From: Arcanobacterium_A hippocoleae_A
GTDB taxonomy: Bacteria > Actinomycetota > Actinomycetes > Actinomycetales > Actinomycetaceae
Assembly: GCA_040360365.1 (NCBI GenBank)
Contig: CP136412.1
Length of the DNA: 64,000 bases
Strand: one strand, 5' to 3'
In this document: piece after piece, positions 8,651-18,517 of the stretch
Layout of the letters: each line of letters begins with the position of its first letter
How positions within the stretch are numbered: position 1 is the stretch's first letter
Made by a program: the position numbers and the translations under genes
Notes under the pieces: model-generated
Told to the model about the DNA's origin: nothing
Database searches by the model: none
What the model saw: the letters and a program-made list of their open reading frames with translations, nothing else

Positions 8651-10339
8651 ATGTCAGAACCTATTAAGATGCCAGCGCTTGGCGAATCCGTAACCGAAGG
8701 TACCGTGACCACCTGGTTGAAAGAAGTGGGCGACACTATCGAACTTGACGAACCTATTCTTGAGGTTTCCACCGACAAAGTTGATACTGAAGTACCCGCT
8801 CCGGCAGCTGGCGTACTCGAAAAGATTGAAGTTGGCGAAGATGAAACCGTCGATGTCGGCACAATTCTCGGGTATATTGGCGACGGATCCGGTGCCGCTC
8901 CAGCTGCAGCAGCAGACGTTCCTGCAGAAGCTTCTGCTCCTGCCCCGGCCGAACCAGAAGCTTCTGCTGCCGCGCCCGCATCCGAAAACGACGGCGCAGG
9001 TGTCGAAGTAAAGATGCCGGCACTTGGCGAATCCGTCACCGAAGGTACCGTGACCACCTGGCTGAAGCAGGTTGGCGACGAAGTTGCAGCAGACGAACCG
9101 CTGCTTGAAGTTTCTACAGACAAAGTTGATACCGAGGTGCCGTCACCTGGTGCGGGCGTAATCACCAAGATTATCGTGAATGAAGATGAAACTGTGGAAG
9201 TGGGCACTGTGCTTGCAATTATCGGCGGATCTGTGCAAGCTCCTTCCGATACAGCTGCGCCGGCAGCTGCAGAAGCCCCGAAAGCAGCACCGAAGCATGC
9301 AGCCGAAAAGCCGGCTGCACAGAATCCGGCTGTGTCTGCACCAGAAGGATCTATTCCGGCAGCTGCAGACAGCTCGGCATACATCACTCCAATAGTGCGG
9401 AAACTTGCCAAAGATTTAAATATTGACCTCAGCACAGTGAAAGGCACTGGCGTAGGCGGGCGAATCCGGCGTCAGGATGTAGCAGCTGCTGCCGAAGCAG
9501 CTAAAGCTGCTCAGGCCGCTGCAGCTGCCCCGAATCCAGCCGGATCCGGCCCATCAGCTGCGCAGCCAGCTTCCGGATCGGTAAAGTCGGAGATTGCAAA
9601 GAAAGCTGCGGAAGCTGCAACGCTGCGCAGTACCCGCCAGAAGATGACCGGTCTGCGCAAGACTATTGCAAAGCGAATGGTTGAATCGCTGCAAACTTCC
9701 GCTCAGCTTACCACGGTAATGGAAGTTGATGTAACGAAGATCGTGAAGCTGCGGGCACAAGCAAAGGAATCTTTCAATGCCCGCGAAGGTGTAAAGCTCA
9801 CCTATCTGCCATTCTTTATCCAGGCAGCTACTGAAGCGCTGAAAGCACATCCGAAGATCAATTGTTCTATCGAAGAGAACGAAATCGTTTACCATAATGA
9901 AGAACATGTTGGTATCGCGGTAGATACGCCAAAGGGACTTTTCGTTCCCGTAATCCGCAACTGCGGAAATTTGAATATCGCCGGAATTTCGAAAGCAGTA
10001 GCAGATCTTGCATCCCGTACCCGCGACGGAAAGATTGGCGCTGATGAACTTTCCGGTTCCACTTTCACAATTACAAATACCGGATCGATTGGGGCGCTTT
10101 TCGATACGCCGATTATTAATCAGCCAAACGTAGCAATCCTTGGTACTGGTGCAATTTTCAAAGCGCCGGCTGTAGTAAAGGACATGGACGGCAATGAGAC
10201 AATCTCAATTCGTTCGAAGTGCTACCTTGCAATATCCTATGATCACCGGGTGATTGACGGAGCCGATGCGTCGCGTTATCTGCGTGATGTGAAGCTCCGT
10301 TTGGAAGAAGCTGACTTTGCTGCAGAGCTTGGTATTTGA
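8651..10339 (+). CDS. sucB: 2-oxoacid dehydrogenase E2, dihydrolipoamide acyltransferase with two lipoyl domains
   Basis: 562-residue E2 component. There are two tandem lipoyl domains (about residues 1-80 and 120-200), each with the attachment lysine in STDKVDTEVP. They are joined by Ala/Pro-rich linkers. Next comes an E3/E1-binding domain (TPIVRKLAKDLNIDLSTVKGTG...GRIRRQDV) and the catalytic core, ending with the HxxxDG active site YDHRVIDGADA. ATG at 8651 is chosen over the in-frame TTG at 8639 because SEPIKMPALGE is the family start. Whether it serves pyruvate or 2-oxoglutarate dehydrogenase cannot be told here, because no E1 gene is in the window. The symbol sucB follows common actinobacterial usage. 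Confidence 0.93.
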   Translation: MSEPIKMPALGESVTEGTVTTWLKEVGDTIELDEPILEVSTDKVDTEVPAPAAGVLEKIEVGEDETVDVGTILGYIGDGSGAAPAAAADVPAEASAPAPAEPEASAAAPASENDGAGVEVKMPALGESVTEGTVTTWLKQVGDEVAADEPLLEVSTDKVDTEVPSPGAGVITKIIVNEDETVEVGTVLAIIGGSVQAPSDTAAPAAAEAPKAAPKHAAEKPAAQNPAVSAPEGSIPAAADSSAYITPIVRKLAKDLNIDLSTVKGTGVGGRIRRQDVAAAAEAAKAAQAAAAAPNPAGSGPSAAQPASGSVKSEIAKKAAEAATLRSTRQKMTGLRKTIAKRMVESLQTSAQLTTVMEVDVTKIVKLRAQAKESFNAREGVKLTYLPFFIQAATEALKAHPKINCSIEENEIVYHNEEHVGIAVDTPKGLFVPVIRNCGNLNIAGISKAVADLASRTRDGKIGADELSGSTFTITNTGSIGALFDTPIINQPNVAILGTGAIFKAPAVVKDMDGNETISIRSKCYLAISYDHRVIDGADASRYLRDVKLRLEEADFAAELGI

Positions 10340-10372
10340 TTATTGCTTTCACAGTTAAATCCGCTCTAAATT

Positions 10373-10410
10373 TTTGGGGGTGCGTTTTCAGATGAGAACG
10401 CACCCCAAAA
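10373..10410 (+). terminator. Hairpin downstream of the E2 gene
   Basis: Stem GGGGTGCGTT / AACGCACCCC with a 10-nt loop, flanked by T5 on the left and A4 on the right, 40 bp after the E2 stop. The A/T flanks suggest it can act in both directions, but no long U tract follows on the plus strand. Confidence 0.75.
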
Positions 10411-10662
10411 TATTTCATGCTTTTCTGCTGCCGCAAGTTCAGCTTCGCGGACGAATCATACTGCTGCTTTTGAAAACTCTGCTACTCCGGCAGGAAACAA
10501 TAGTTTGTTTTGCAGTTTGCTTTAAATTTCAGCAATAACTCTCGAAATAAAACCGTTTACATCTGCCGGAAAATATCTGAATTTTACCGCTTGCAAAAAC
10601 AAAAACAGTATTTGCGAAAAAGGAGTAAACAGCGGAAGAAACAGCGCAAAATAAGTGGAAAA

Positions 10663-11487
10663 TTATAATCTTTCCGGAACAACCGCAATTTCCCCGCTTC
10701 CATGCGGAATCACCCGAATCGGCCAATCGTAGACAAAACTCAGCTGCTCGCTCGTCAGTACTTCACGCGGCTTCCCAAAAGCAACTACACTGCCGGATTT
10801 CAGCAGTGCAATCCGATCGCAGTATGCAGCCGCAAGCTGAATATCATGCATAATCGCAATCACTGCGTCGCCATTTTTTGCCATCCCCCGACATAGCTGC
10901 ATTGTACGTTCTTGATGTGCGATATCCAGTGCGGCTGTCGGTTCATCAAGAAAGACTACTCGCGCTTCCTGCGCTACTACCCGCGCTAATGTTACGCGCG
11001 CAGATTCACCGCCGGAAAGACTCGTAATATCCCGATCTTCCATTCGCGCCACATCAGTACATTGCATTGCTTTTCGGACGATCTGCGCATTCTCTGCTTC
11101 TGAGGTTCCCCAGGCAGAGCGTCCCATCGACACCACATCGTAGACTAAATAAGAAAATGGAAATTCACTGGCCTGCGGCATTGCCGAACGTGTCTGTGCA
11201 AGCTCTTGGCGTGAATAATCCTGCAACAATTTTCCAGCAAGCTGAACCGTACCGTGCTGCACTGGAAGATCACCCGTAAGCACTCCCAGCAAAGTAGATT
11301 TGCCTGTACCATTCGGCCCAAGCACACCAATCATTTCTCCAGAATAAACATCTAGCGAAACCTGATGCAGAATTTCGCGGGCGCCGTAAGAAAAAGAAAC
11401 GTTATCTGCACACAGTACCGGCGTATTTGCGATATGTTCATCAACCGCAGACGCAGAAGATTCTCGGCTATTAAAATTACGATTCAT
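10663..11487 (-). CDS. hmuV: Heme ABC transporter ATP-binding protein
   Basis: 274-residue ATPase of a FecCDE/HmuUV-type importer. Walker A GPNGTGKST is at residues 57-65. The signature is LSGGESARV, Walker B is VVFLDEPTAAL, and the switch His is in IMHDIQLAA. The ATG overlaps the hmuU stop by one base (TGATG). Its place behind two HtaA heme-binding surface proteins, a lipoprotein and a permease identifies heme as the likely cargo. A siderophore system would look similar at the ATPase level alone. Confidence 0.92.
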   Translation of the reverse strand: MNRNFNSRESSASAVDEHIANTPVLCADNVSFSYGAREILHQVSLDVYSGEMIGVLGPNGTGKSTLLGVLTGDLPVQHGTVQLAGKLLQDYSRQELAQTRSAMPQASEFPFSYLVYDVVSMGRSAWGTSEAENAQIVRKAMQCTDVARMEDRDITSLSGGESARVTLARVVAQEARVVFLDEPTAALDIAHQERTMQLCRGMAKNGDAVIAIMHDIQLAAAYCDRIALLKSGSVVAFGKPREVLTSEQLSFVYDWPIRVIPHGSGEIAVVPERL

Positions 11488-12647
11488 CAGTTTACTTTCC
11501 TCGCTCCGCGCAGATTCCTCCGAAGCAATATGAAGAATACCGGACCTCCGACCAGGGCAGTGAAAATTCCAATTGGTAAATCCGAAAAAGGAATAATTGT
11601 CCGCGCTAAAAGATCTGCCCCAGTAAGCAGCACTGCCCCGCCAAGTAAAGCAGCCGGTAAGAGATAACTATTTAACGGGCCCATTGCAAGCCGCAATACA
11701 TGCGGCACAATCAGCCCCACAAAAGCAATCACTCCCGCATAGCTGACCGCAGCAGAAGTGAGCAGAGCAGTAAGGACAATTGCACAGGTACGTAAACCTT
11801 GCACATTCACACCAACATGCCCTGCTGCACGCTCACCAAGCGCAAGCAAATCCAGCTTGCGTGAAATCAGCATACTCCAGACAATCCCAATAAACACCAC
11901 TACTCCAACTATGCCTACTTGCATCCAGCTTGCAGCGCCGAAAGATCCCATTTGCCAAAACACAATTTGGTCGCGTGCAGTGGCGGGAGCAATATATGTG
12001 GCGATAGAAGTTAGCGCCGTCGCAACTGCAGTGACGGCAATTCCGGTCAGGATTAGTGTCAGCGGCTCGGTTTTTCCGGCTGAGAAAGAAAGTATGTAGA
12101 CGGTAAAAGCAGCAAGGAGTCCGGTCAAAAATGCTGCTCCCGGCACAGAAAACCCACCAAAAGCGTAGGGAGCAAACACTATTGCCATTGAAGCACCGAC
12201 GGCACTGCCCGCCGAAACTCCAATTACTCCCGGCTCGGCAAGCGGATTAGAGAAAATTGCCTGCATTACCGCACCTGCCACTGCTAATGCTGCACCAACT
12301 AAAATTGACAGCGCGATTCGCGGCAGCCGAATATTCCATAACGTCGCCATAATCAGCGGATCTTCCGGCGGTTTTACAAGTCCGAAATATGCAAAGAATC
12401 CGCGCAGCGCATTGCTTGGAGAAATCGCAAACTGCCCAATCCCAGCCGAAAGAAATACGAGTAGCACAAGTGAGACGGTAAGAGTAACGAAAGTGATGGT
12501 CCGACGGCATTTCCGCCGATATAAACCGCTTGCGGAGGTTTGTGCAGCAACGGCGGAATTCTCAGTATTTGTTTGCAGTTTTCCCATGTTTCTTTGCAGC
12601 TTTGCCGTATTTTTTCCGTACTTATTACCCGAAGTAAGCTGATTCAC
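11487..12647 (-). CDS. hmuU: Heme ABC transporter permease, FecCD family
   Basis: 386-residue inner-membrane permease with about ten hydrophobic segments. Family landmarks are NPLAEPGVIGVSAGSAVGAS, FVGLIVPHVLRL, and LPIGIFTALVGGPVFFILL near the C-terminus. The first ~50 residues are hydrophilic, rich in Asn, Lys and Thr, and precede the first membrane helix. The start is GTG at 12647, immediately after the hmuT stop. It forms the channel that receives heme from HmuT and is driven by HmuV. Confidence 0.92.
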   Translation of the reverse strand: MNQLTSGNKYGKNTAKLQRNMGKLQTNTENSAVAAQTSASGLYRRKCRRTITFVTLTVSLVLLVFLSAGIGQFAISPSNALRGFFAYFGLVKPPEDPLIMATLWNIRLPRIALSILVGAALAVAGAVMQAIFSNPLAEPGVIGVSAGSAVGASMAIVFAPYAFGGFSVPGAAFLTGLLAAFTVYILSFSAGKTEPLTLILTGIAVTAVATALTSIATYIAPATARDQIVFWQMGSFGAASWMQVGIVGVVVFIGIVWSMLISRKLDLLALGERAAGHVGVNVQGLRTCAIVLTALLTSAAVSYAGVIAFVGLIVPHVLRLAMGPLNSYLLPAALLGGAVLLTGADLLARTIIPFSDLPIGIFTALVGGPVFFILLRRNLRGARKVN

Positions 12648-13717
12648 TTATTTCACCCCATACAGTGCGCGTGCAACTGCAAGCAGCACATCGCCTGTCT
12701 GCGGGCCGAAAGCCAATGAGAGTCCGTCCGGAATCGCGACAACTCGCTGCTTCTTACCGGCAATCGTGGAGGAAACCCCGGGTCTTGCTAAAAGCCCTTC
12801 CATCCCCTTTGTTGATTCCAGACCTCCGGTCATAGTGAAAATAACTTCAGGGTTAATTGTGAGCAAAGATTCAGCGCTTGCCGGAGTGAGCCCCTTAATT
12901 CCGGTTTTCGCCGCAATATCGACTCCGCCCACACCTTCAATTAAGTCAATTGCGCCATATTCCTCACCGCCGAAAATAAAGAACACTCCCGCTGTACCGC
13001 GCACATAAAGGAACGCAATTTTCAGCGGATCTTTCGGAGTCCATTGTGCAATCTGTTCTTTTGCCGCAGTGATTTCCGCCGATGCGCGTTTTGCAAGTGC
13101 TTTACCGGCTTCCGGCACGCCAAGTGCAGCTGCTACTGCTTCAATTTCAGCTCCAACTGTCTCAACCGAATGATCCGATTCAGTAATAACTACCGGAATC
13201 CCGGCAGCTTGAATTTGCGAAATCACTTCCGGAGGTCCAAGAGTTCGGTCAGTAAACACAACCGTCGGATGCAAATTCAGAATCGCTTCCGCATTTAATG
13301 CAATCCCGTCAGAGCTTACTACCGGTAAATCTGCCAGCATTTTTTCTGTAGATGACACGGAACGTCCAACAATTGATTCGCCAAAACCAAGTGCGATGAC
13401 TGTGCGTGAAAGAGTTGCCGTAATGTCAAGCGCTAAAATTCGGGATGTGTCCGTGATCGTTACGGAAGTTCCCTCAGTATCAGTAACTGTAGCCGGCAGT
13501 TTTTGCGGAAACTTTCCGGCAATTACCGACGGATCAGGAATTCCTTCAACAACGGACAAACCGGTGATATCACGCGGATCAGGAAGTGAAGCTGTCTTTT
13601 TTCAGCACTAACCGATTTATCCGTATTTTCCGGCGTGTTTTTTGAAGTTTCAATTGGAGCAGCACATGCACTGGCGAAAGTAATAATTGCTGCGAGGAGC
13701 ACCGCGAATCGTTTCAC
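12648..13717 (-). CDS. hmuT: Heme ABC transporter substrate-binding lipoprotein, frameshifted as read
   Basis: Periplasmic-binding-type (TroA-like fold) lipoprotein that receives heme at the outer face of the membrane. Signal peptide and lipobox: MKRFAVLLAAIITFASAC, with the lipid-bearing Cys at residue 18. The body shows VIALGFGESIVGRS, VVFTDRTLGPPEVISQI and NPEVIFTMTGGLEST. The start is GTG at 13717. The frame breaks in the T6 run 13597-13602 (+ strand). One added base reads SAEKKTASLPDPRDITGLSVVEG and joins the signal peptide to the mature protein. It abuts hmuU. Confidence 0.9.
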
Positions 13718-13756
13718 TATATTCTCCGAACGGATTGTTTATTAACATAATTTCGG

Positions 13757-13800
13757 TAGGTGCGCAGCAGCGATAAATATCAGTTGCTGCACACCTACCT
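13757..13800. terminator. Long hairpin between the HtaA gene and hmuT
   Basis: Arms GGTAGGTGCGCAGCAGC and GTTGCTGCACACCTACC pair over about 17 bp (one mismatch, one G-T) around an AT-rich loop. It lies after the 13823 stop and before hmuT. On the minus strand no U tract follows, so it may reduce rather than stop transcription into hmuTUV. This would allow different levels of surface protein and transporter. Confidence 0.6.
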
Positions 13801-13822
13801 TTAAATTAAACTTCAGATTTAA

Positions 13823-15778
13823 TTAGCTGATGTATGTGCGCTTTTTACCCAATAGCACCAATGCGCCAAGACCGGCAAGAAGCAGCGCGATAACTGCAGC
13901 ATTCCATACTGCAGCACCGGTTTGACTCAAGGTTGTCACGTCTTGTCCCTTGGCAACTACGGAACCGTCGGCGCCATACTGCACGATGCTGCAAGCACCG
14001 TTCGCATCCTTCTGAATCTGGTACTGTGCGCTCAAAGTTCCCTTTCCGCTGAGTCCGTTCAACGGTTCACCCACTGGGTAGAATCCGCCGAATCCGGCAG
14101 TGCCGGCACTTGTGAGTGAAACATTCTTGGCAGTAAAGGAGAAAGACTTGCCTGACGCAGTTACCGAAATCCCGCTGAGCTTCGCAAGATTTACGCGCCC
14201 ATTTTGCACTACTTTTCCGTCGACATTAGTTGCCTTTAAATAGGCGGAGAGCATGCCGGTATTACCATTGATGGTAACGGTCGGAGCAGAAATAGTTACA
14301 TCAAGCTTTCCGCTATGCCCGGTAAAGTGTGCAGTGCCGCCATACCGGAAAGTACCGCTCTTGGAAGCACTGTTATAAGTTCCCCCATTGCCTGGCCAGA
14401 TAAACGTAGATCCGTTCCAAATTGAGCTTTCAATCTTCCCTTTCGCAATTGCACCGCGGATATATGCCGTGAAAGAATCACGCACTCCCCAATTAAGTGA
14501 ACCGCTCGTAATGATCTTCTCGGTAGAACGCTGTGCTACCTGTGCTTCCAGTTCCCGGCACTGCTCTGCATTAATTTCGGCTTGTGTTTTCACCAGAGCA
14601 GGCGCCGGAGCTGGTGCGGAAGTTTCTCCCGGCTGCACTGCTTTTTCCGGGAAAACAGCTGCGAACTGTTCTGCGCTGACGGCCAGCGGAGCTGCCGCAA
14701 GCAGACGCGCATCATTCAGCATTCCGTGTGCTCTCCATGCTACGACGGTATATTCTTTCGCTGAATCAATTTTCGCTGCCGGAACTTTAATCGTAGCTTC
14801 TGCGGTAGTCCCTTTCATCATCTTCTTATATACGAAAGCGACACCGGCTGCGGCCTTTGGATTGCTCCGCAAAGAATCAATATCGTTTTTCGCGATTACT
14901 GCGAGATATACGCCGGCATCATCTTTCTTTGTGTCCGGTACGTCAGCAGCTGCCCGTAAAGTTACATTGGTAACTGCTGCTTTTACGTTCAAACCCTCTT
15001 TAGTTGCACTCGTAACTTGGGCTGTTAATTCCGGTTTTCCGGTTGTTTCAGATTTTGGATCATCTTTTCCAGGCTGCGGATTACTCGGGGCTGCAGGATT
15101 CTCCGGGGTACTCGGCGCTGGTTTTTCATCTGCCGCCTGCGTAGTCAGGTTTATTGTGAAGCCGTTAATTTCTTGTCCGACCTGGTAAAATTCCTCACCG
15201 AAAGCTGTCTTTCCTTCAGCTGTAATTTCGCCTTGTCCGGTGCTGATAGTTACTTTATCGCCGTCTTGCTTTACTTTCACGTCAGAATATTCCGCAATAG
15301 TCAGGCGCCCGTAGTCTTTCATGTCCATCTTTGTGACAGTGTCTTTGTATGGACGGCCTTTCACATCGACGGAAAGCTTCGCAGCAGAACCTTCGATTGT
15401 AATCTGCGGATTAGCGAAAGTCATTTCCAAAATGCTTTCATGGGAGTTGAAGTAAAGCGATCCGGAGAACTTCAGCGTACCGAGATTTTCCGGATCAAGA
15501 ACCCCAGTAGAAATCCCGGGCCATTTGAAGCTCAGGTCTGTGCCGGCTTTTCCGCCGTTATCTGTTACACCGTTTTCTGCCTTGTAATATCCGCCAAACA
15601 TTTTGAAGTTAACGATGTAATTTAGAAAACTATTCTTCACTCCCCAATCGAGAGTGGAAGATTTAATATTGCGCTGCGGTTCTGCTGCATTTGCTGCCGG
15701 CTGTGCAATAAATATTGCGCAGCACAGCATTGCTAAAGCCAGCAGAGCTGAGTATGATTTTCGAAGCGTGGATGCCAT
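13823..15778 (-). CDS. htaA: HtaA-domain heme-binding protein with wall-sorting signal
   Basis: 651 residues. Signal peptide: residues 1-31, cut near ANAAEP. HtaA domain 1 is at about residues 38-210 (SSTLDWGVKNSFLNYI). A Pro-rich linker follows at about 215-245, then a beta-rich middle region at about 245-385. HtaA domain 2 is at about 418-600 (SGSLNWGVRDSFTAYI). The C-terminus is LSQTG followed by a hydrophobic segment and KKRTYIS, a sortase-type signal with Ser in place of Pro. HtaA proteins of Corynebacterium bind heme and hemoglobin at the surface and pass heme to HmuT; the neighbours here fit that. ATG at 15778 follows AAAGGA. No frameshift. Confidence 0.9.
   Translation of the reverse strand: MASTLRKSYSALLALAMLCCAIFIAQPAANAAEPQRNIKSSTLDWGVKNSFLNYIVNFKMFGGYYKAENGVTDNGGKAGTDLSFKWPGISTGVLDPENLGTLKFSGSLYFNSHESILEMTFANPQITIEGSAAKLSVDVKGRPYKDTVTKMDMKDYGRLTIAEYSDVKVKQDGDKVTISTGQGEITAEGKTAFGEEFYQVGQEINGFTINLTTQAADEKPAPSTPENPAAPSNPQPGKDDPKSETTGKPELTAQVTSATKEGLNVKAAVTNVTLRAAADVPDTKKDDAGVYLAVIAKNDIDSLRSNPKAAAGVAFVYKKMMKGTTAEATIKVPAAKIDSAKEYTVVAWRAHGMLNDARLLAAAPLAVSAEQFAAVFPEKAVQPGETSAPAPAPALVKTQAEINAEQCRELEAQVAQRSTEKIITSGSLNWGVRDSFTAYIRGAIAKGKIESSIWNGSTFIWPGNGGTYNSASKSGTFRYGGTAHFTGHSGKLDVTISAPTVTINGNTGMLSAYLKATNVDGKVVQNGRVNLAKLSGISVTASGKSFSFTAKNVSLTSAGTAGFGGFYPVGEPLNGLSGKGTLSAQYQIQKDANGACSIVQYGADGSVVAKGQDVTTLSQTGAAVWNAAVIALLLAGLGALVLLGKKRTYIS
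13916..13930 (-). other. Codons for LSQTG sorting motif
   Basis: The five codons of the LSQTG sortase-like motif at the C-terminal end of the HtaA protein, followed by about 22 hydrophobic residues and a basic tail. Confidence 0.7.
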
Positions 15779-15957
15779 TTGGCTATCCTTTCCGTTGATT
15801 CACTTTTACGTGTTGATTTAATTTGTTTTCAGTTTCCCGATTTACGCGTTTTATACCGTGACCGGTTTCTACCGTTAATCGGCGTGTAAGGATAATGTTT
15901 TCAGTTTTTCACGCACATCTTTGAAAAACTTTTAAAATTGTAAATAACTATTTAATG

Positions 15958-16009
15958 CTGCCTTTCCTCCGCACCTTTCCTCCGCCTGAAAGCGGCGGAG
16001 GAAAGGCAG
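15958..16009. terminator. Hairpin with two alternative left arms
   Basis: On the plus strand two left arms, CTGCCTTTCCTCCGC (15958-15972) and CCTTTCCTCCGCC (15974-15986), can both pair with one right arm, GGCGGAGGAAAGGCAG (15994-16009). The two stems exclude each other. It lies 41 bp after the stop of the upstream HtaA gene and before the signal-peptide gene at 15778. It is probably a terminator or attenuator between the two. Confidence 0.6.
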
Positions 16010-16049
16010 CTGAAGTTTTTCGCGAAAGACGCCAGCATAAAGCTGTATC

Positions 16050-18517
16050 TCACTCTGATTTCAGCGCAGCACGATTCCGCGCAGACAGCCAGGTCACGCA
16101 AATTCCGCCAATTGCGAGGAGGAAAAGTGCGATTCCGCCGGCAATCGCAGCTGAACTGCCCGTCTTTGAAAGCTGCGCGGTTTTTGCATTAGCACCAGCA
16201 GATACATTGTTTGCCGGCAAATCTTGATTAACTTTCGCAGTCACATTTTGCTTATCAGCAGAATCGGCGGCGTTATTGTTATTTTGCACTGCGCTGGAGT
16301 TTGGCAAACTCTGCGGCTTTCCATCTTCGGGTGCCGGGACTTCTGCTGCCGGCTGTTCAGAATTTGGCGGCTGCGCATTCGGATTTCCGCGATCCGTATA
16401 TGGATCCAGCTCAGTGCCGAGCACCTGCTCTGCAACTGGTTCAACATAGTCTGCAGATCGTTGGAATTTCTGAATTGTGAACTCGCCGTTCTTTCGCAAC
16501 ATCGGAACATACAGCATACCGCTCTTTGAATCAAAGATTGAATTTCCCTGATGCTGGATGTATGTAGAAGAAAGTGTTCCGCCCGGAATATCCTGTTCAG
16601 CCACAACACGCCCGGAAGGCGCAATCTGTACGAGTTTTCCGCGTCTCGTATCGAGCGTAATCACGCCGACTCCCCAGCTTGCCGGATCAATTGCGGCAGT
16701 TGCAGTACCGATAGCGTTACCGAAACGGCTTTCCGGAATCACGGTAATCAGCTTCCCGTCGCGATACTGCAAAACCTGCATCCGTGATAATCCGGCTTTT
16801 TCAGTGTTGTATCGAACCAGATTTACACCATCAAAAGCAAAGAACGGCATTGCCTGATCGGCATAGCTGCGCGGGGTATCGGATCCTTCAAGATAAGCTG
16901 CATTTCCGTTGGCGGTAATCCGATACATCAAATTGTTATGGTTATGATTCAAATATGCGTCGGGTCTGCCGACTACAGTGTACTTCGAATTCGGATCAGT
17001 ATCTTTCACATTTTGCGCCGGATAGTAAAGCCATGAACCGTCAGCAGCAGCAAGCAAAACTGCGTTCCCGACATAACTCGTCTTTCCAAAAACCGTATCT
17101 TTCATTTTGTACGGGAATTTTGTTAAAACTTCAGTATTTAGCGGGAGCCGCTTTTCTACTGCCGCGGTCTTATCTGCCGCTTTAATTGCAGTGAAATACC
17201 CGTAACTCTTTTGACCGTCTTTATCATTCTTGGCGGCTTTTTCGACCGAAACTACACCTACCAGTTTCGTTTTCGGGTTATACGAAAGACCGGTAATTAC
17301 CCCGGGACTTTCTTTACCAGCTCTTCTGCACCGAAGCCTGCAGCATCTACCGATACACGATAAACATCAGAACCGGATGCTTTCGTGAAATCATACACTG
17401 GATCATTGTTTTTCGGCTGTTTACCTGCTTTCGCATAGTAAACATACCCTTCGGCAACGGTGAATACCGGATTATATGAAAGCAGCGCCGCGTGTTTCGG
17501 CTTTGCGCCGCGTTCGCGAAGTTCAGTGTCAAGCAGTGTGAAGCCTTCATAAGGTGCAGCGACAATAATGTCTGATCCGATTTGTCCGATTCTCCGCGGC
17601 AGTATCTTCGTCATCGCCAAGGGAGCTTTACCTGAATATGACTCAGCCGATGCGAACTTTTTATCCTTTGCGGAAAGATCTGCTTCTTTTTCAACAACCC
17701 CGCCAGGATTATATGAGAAAGTGACTTTCTCCATGGGCTGATCATACCCATACTGCCAGCCCATCATCGCATTCCCGCCTTCGAGAAGATAGGTTGGAAC
17801 ATCACGATAAACGACGGTACCGTCTGCTGCTTTTTCTGGTTTAATTCCGGATAAATCGAGCCGGACAAGAGGTTCGGCGCCTTTTGAAACCAGCTTGCCT
17901 TCCGGCGCCCAATTATTTACCAGCGACGTTTCCGGACGATTCTGGGAAGCAAATGGAGTGTAAGGCGGCGCGCCCATTCCAGAGATAAATTCGCCTTGGA
18001 TGTACGCACAGTTTGGTTCGTCAATAGTGGACCACTTCTGCGTGTCTTTATCAAACTTTTGATGCTTACAGTTTTGATCTGCGAGACCGTTACCTGCATT
18101 GATTACTACACTCAGATTCCACATATCAGTTTTCAAGATACAAGATTCTTCTGAGTCTCCGCTGCAGTGCGCACGAAACTTTGTTCCGCCGCGGTATGAA
18201 GCTACGGTTCTCCCAGCTTCAGTCTTAACTGATGTTAGCGGAAAACGATATCCTTTATCTGGAGCGCTCTCAGTGGCGCCGTCGATAAATCCTCGTGATC
18301 CTCCCGCATATTTGGTGAATGATCTGCGCAGTGACCAGTTCAGCTGGCCGCCTTTCACCGGAAGTGATGCAACATCAACATTCGTACCGGAATTTGTATC
18401 CGGTACAGGTGAATCTGCTGCCGCAGTATTAGCATTAGCTACGACAAATCCAAATGCCGTTAACATTGCCAATGAGCATCGGCTTAACTTGCCGCGAAGA
18501 AAAGAAGTTGAAGTCAC
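16050..18517 (-). CDS. HtaA-domain surface protein with large C-terminal beta-repeat region, frameshifted as read
   Basis: About 820 residues once joined. Signal peptide: residues 1-34 (…NANTAAADS). A single HtaA domain begins GGQLNWSLRRSFTKYAGGSRG. A long region of short beta-type repeats follows (SDIIVAAPYEGFTLLD, HAALLSYNPVFTVAEGYVYY, HQGNSIFDSKSGMLYVPML), which looks like a propeller or wrapped-beta domain. Then come a Pro/Glu/Asn-rich wall spacer, LSKTG, a hydrophobic stretch and a charged tail. The frame breaks in the C4 run 17300-17303 (+ strand), which gives a false stop after VKKVPG. One added base reads VPGVITGLSYNPKTKL. The start is GTG at 18517 with a weak ribosome site. It is the first gene of the heme locus. 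Confidence 0.85.
16158..16172 (-). other. Codons for LSKTG sorting motif
   Basis: LSKTG followed by hydrophobic residues and SARNRAALKSE, the second wall-anchoring signal of the heme locus. Confidence 0.7.

Noticed and set aside
8632..9447. 271-codon open frame on the minus strand inside the E2 gene, rich in Ser, Ala and Thr
   Set aside because: It is the antisense of Ala/Pro-rich lipoyl linkers; low complexity and no ribosome site.
14388..15188. 266-codon plus-strand frame opposite the HtaA gene
   Set aside because: Antisense shadow without ribosome site; HtaA reading is clear.
16050..17105. Separate second gene downstream of the HtaA fusion
   Set aside because: The two frames join by one base in a C4 run and the joined reading continues the same kind of beta repeats; no start or ribosome site at the internal ATG.
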